From assembly GCA_963555705.1 (NCBI GenBank), contig OY743183.1, positions 48,473,466 to 48,537,465 on the forward strand: 64,000 nucleotides of DNA, read 5' to 3'. Shown here piece by piece: positions 61,703 through 64,000 of the stretch. The position numbers were made by a program, and so were the translations under genes. This DNA comes from Ligustrum vulgare. Taxonomy: Eukaryota; Streptophyta; Magnoliopsida; Lamiales; Oleaceae. A model generated the notes under the pieces. That model was not told the origin of the DNA. It saw only the letters and a list, made by a program, of their open reading frames with translations, and did no database searches. Numbering within the stretch: the stretch's first letter is position 1; each line of letters opens with the position of its first letter.

Positions 61703-61978
61703 AATCTCTCGCACGATTCTTTGTGATTTTACTCTGATTCTGTGTGTATAATAGAGGATTTATTTTGTGGTTGTTTTACAGTGTAAATCTGTAAACTTCA
61801 TGGTTCTTTGTGGTTTATTTGTGCGAGATTTGTAGTTTTTCAGTGAGTTTTATTCTTGATCTACGAAACTGCTTTAATATTTGTATTTTGTTTTAGATCA
61901 ATAAAGTTCATAGAGGTTTTATGTTTAGATTATTCTTTGTGGTATCTTTGAGATGATTCTGAGCGTGAAATCATAACA
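61703..61978 (+). repeat. Copia 3' LTR, right part
   Basis: It resumes at AATCTCTCGCACGATTC and ends CATAACA, colinear with the second half of the 5' LTR including the CTTTGTGG units. ATTAC (61979-61983) follows. Confidence 0.9.
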
Positions 61979-62196
61979 ATTACAATCAAAGGAGATGCAT
62001 GATTATCCCAAATTTATTTATTTAAATTTATCCCCAACAAGTATAACAAAACCAAAAAAACAACCACGATTCCCAAACAATATCTGCTACTCCATTTCTT
62101 CCAAAATTCCAGATTCAACAATTTTTGCTACACTTTACATTCTAAAATGAAACCAGATGCCAATAAAGATTGATAAATCCTTCAAATTTTCTTGCA

Positions 62197-63554
62197 TCAA
62201 TTTTCTTCAACTTCATGATCTAAAATCCTCCCTGTAATAGCTGCTGCTAGTGCTGTTGTGAAACTGGGATTTCTTGTTAAAGTAGAAGCCATTTGTTCAA
62301 CCATTGATATAGTGATAGAGGTGGAGGATGAAATTTCAGTTACACCCTTTGATAAATATTCTATTGAAATCTCATCTTCAGAAGGATTCTTGTGGTTGTG
62401 TTTGCCTTCGTAAGTGGCTACTAAAAGAGATGGATCATTGACACTTCTCTGCACCTACAAGCATAAATCAATTATTTCCTCAAATAAGTCAGTATTTAAT
62501 TAAGATTGTTGCGTTAACAAGTTAAGCAGATTTTAGACAAATATGAATATATGATAATGAACTAATTTTTTTATAATTTAGCGTCGAATATTGCATACGA
62601 ATATACACAATAGAATTAATTTATATTTCATTAAAATGAACTCACCTTCTTCTTGACTGGGCAAATTGGGGCAAAGGAGCACTTGTAGTAAGCCCTTGGA
62701 GATGGATTGACTCTAGTCACCTTTTGTCCATATTTTCTCCATTGATATCCATCCTTTACTACCTGTATTCAAAACCGTGTTACGTCCGATAAATCATCTT
62801 TTTCGTCGCCTAGAATTAACTGTTGATTTTCAGACGAATTTTCATTAAAGAATTAACTTACTAGGCTCATATCAGATGGATCAATGCGTACATAAACCTT
62901 TGAAGCATTTGACATAATTTCTTTTGGAGTCCCAGTCGACCCTTCATTGCAGCAGCAACAAGGTATTCCAATTTTCTCAACAAAAATATTGTCACAATTT
63001 TCTGTATATTGGGCCTTTCTCTTCCTTGATTTCATGAGTTCAACTTCTGAGTACTTTTGCATCAAATCATTGTAATTTCCTTGGATAATATTGAGTAATT
63101 CTATCAGCTTCTTATTCTCAGATTTCAGTCTATTTAGCTGCTGGATCAAAAACTGAACAACACATAGAAGAAATGAAGAAGACAAAGATATGGAAGAGAG
63201 GATTTAGATTATTATTATTATTATTAAAGTACAACACACATAGAACTTAATTTGCTTGTACTCACCTCGTCTTTCATTGATGATTTGCTTTCACCAACAG
63301 ATTCCTTTTCAAACATCACATTCTGAGAGGAAATAAAAATGAAAAAACTCAGTAAATATTTGCTATATATCTAATTAATCGATTTTGTACTCACAAATGA
63401 ACATATATAAGTATAGAGTTATCAAAAGTTTAGTTTCTTTGTCTTCGTTAATAATTGAGTAGATTTACAAGTCCCATGCACGTACCGGAATTTTGCTCGG
63501 GATTTGCTTGGGATTGATGTTGAGGTCAATATCAAGAGTTGTGTCCATTGACAT
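62197..63554 (-). CDS. Group IIa WRKY transcription factor (WRKY18/40/60-like), copy 2
   Basis: Predicted exons on the minus strand: 63554-63486, 63322-63266, 63152-62862, 62762-62646, 62454-62197, giving 263 residues. The exon plan is the same as in copy 1, with exons 2, 4 and 5 equal in length. The start [16 protein letters not shown] uses an ATG that copy 1 lost. A leucine-zipper-like [20 protein letters not shown] and basic KSRKRKAQ come next. The WRKY domain has [24 protein letters not shown] and HNH; all zinc ligands are present. The residue before NPSPRAY is Val (Gly in copy 1), where Asp is usual in this group. All donors are GT, introns are short (99-191 bases) and free of MITEs. It probably binds W-boxes in the nucleus in defence or stress signalling; homodimers and heterodimers through the zipper are known in this group. 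Confidence 0.92.
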
Positions 63555-63730
63555 GTTACCAATTTGCACTCTTCTTTGTCCTTCACTGGTAGGGTTTGAT
63601 CAAATGAATGAATGAAAGTATATGCATTCATGGCTTACATATTTGTAGAGGGGTGTACGTCGGTGGGTTTGTTATTTAATAATAATAATAATAATAATAA
63701 TAGTCTTGACTCTTGAAGTTAAAGTCGAAT
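63555..63730 (-). promoter_or_regulatory. WRKY copy 2 upstream region
   Basis: It aligns with the region before copy 1. A minus-strand GCATATACTTTC at about 63616-63627 is a possible TATA element. TTGACT at 63706-63711 (plus strand) is a W-box about 150 bases before the start codon. An (AAT)n run lies at 63680-63701. Confidence 0.45.
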
Positions 63731-64000
63731 ATTAATTTTAATCAAATCTGCTAAAAATGAGATTTTTAACATATTGTTACTAAGTCATTGTTTGGTCCCC
63801 AACCATTTTTTAATTTTTTACTTGTATTCCTTTCTAACCACACATTTCTATAAGATCCAAAACCTTTCACGTTTTTCAATCAACCAATCAACCACTCATT
63901 CCCTCCGCCCAAAATTCCTCAAAATTCTTCAAACACACACTAAATGGGGGCACAATGAAAATGTGAGGAAATAAAAGGTTGTCAAGAAAAACGTGTATTG
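63731..64000. other. Spacer at window edge
   Basis: No gene supported. The sequence CATTGTTTGGTCCCCAACC, with AACCACACATTTC and AAATGGGGGCACAATG downstream, resembles MITE arms but ends were not delimited. Confidence 0.35.

Larger units (their letters stand above)
44219..61978 (+). mobile_element. Degenerate Ty1/copia LTR retrotransposon carrying two nested elements
   Basis: The 5' LTR (44219-44795) is followed by a tRNA-Met-type primer site, a broken gag, protease, most of reverse transcriptase and RNase H, a purine tract near 55864-55873, and the 3' LTR (55875 onward). The flanks CTTAC and ATTAC match at 4 of 5 bases. RNase H after reverse transcriptase, and protease/integrase before it, is copia order. 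Inserts at 47181-53567 and 56190-61702 account for over 11 kb of its span. Confidence 0.9.

Noticed and set aside
1..64000. tRNA, rRNA or snRNA genes
   Set aside because: No cloverleaf box A/B pairs, rRNA blocks or snRNA promoter elements were recognised by eye; short RNA genes could still have been missed.

Overview
The window is nuclear DNA of a flowering plant, almost certainly a eudicot. The evidence is AT-rich intergenic DNA, intron-rich genes with plant splice sites, a class II plant formin, two group IIa WRKY genes, and plant transposons of every major class. No bacterial, organellar or viral gene organisation is seen. Exon models were built by hand from reading frames and splice sites, so each boundary is a prediction.

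Host genes lie at the two ends. Positions 1-8534 (+) hold the 3' part of a class II formin: proline-rich FH1, FH2 split over many exons, stop at 8532-8534. Its 5' part, where this class usually carries a PTEN/C2-like region, is outside the window. Next is a five-exon group IIa WRKY gene (13433-9731, -). A close paralogue with the same exon plan lies at 63554-62197 (-). Similarity continues into both flanks, so the two are one duplicated locus now about 50 kb apart.

The space between is a stack of transposons. From 15.7 to 36.9 kb there are Helitron-like elements, mostly on the minus strand. Four of them (about 21.6-22.75, 22.755-24.059, 24.060-28.793 and 28.794-36.899 kb) appear joined head to tail. 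The last contains a PIF/Harbinger element (29973-36720) with both expected genes: a DDE transposase broken by one stop codon and an apparently intact Myb/SANT-like protein. That element is split by a plus-strand Helitron (30010-32846), which itself carries a Stowaway MITE. A further Helitron (37236-38925) can be delimited against a related empty site at 18.7 kb.

From 44219 to 61978 there is a degenerate Ty1/copia retrotransposon. A younger non-autonomous LTR element (47181-53567, Athila/Tat-like primer site, one long ORF of unknown function) sits inside its pol region. A CACTA element (56190-61702) sits inside its 3' LTR. The copia had already lost most of its integrase when the younger element landed.

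Smaller items include Tourist, hAT and Stowaway MITEs, microsatellites, a GTCAC-rich higher-order tandem array (20.48-21.31 kb), a run of four hairpins (14.81-14.94 kb) and a PPR pseudogene (27.57-28.06 kb). No RNA genes or CRISPR arrays were recognised. I found no clearly new biological system. The most unusual signals are the Helitron concatemer, the four-level nest, the GTCAC array, the CTTTGTGG-rich copia leader, and the unknown ORF in the non-autonomous LTR element.
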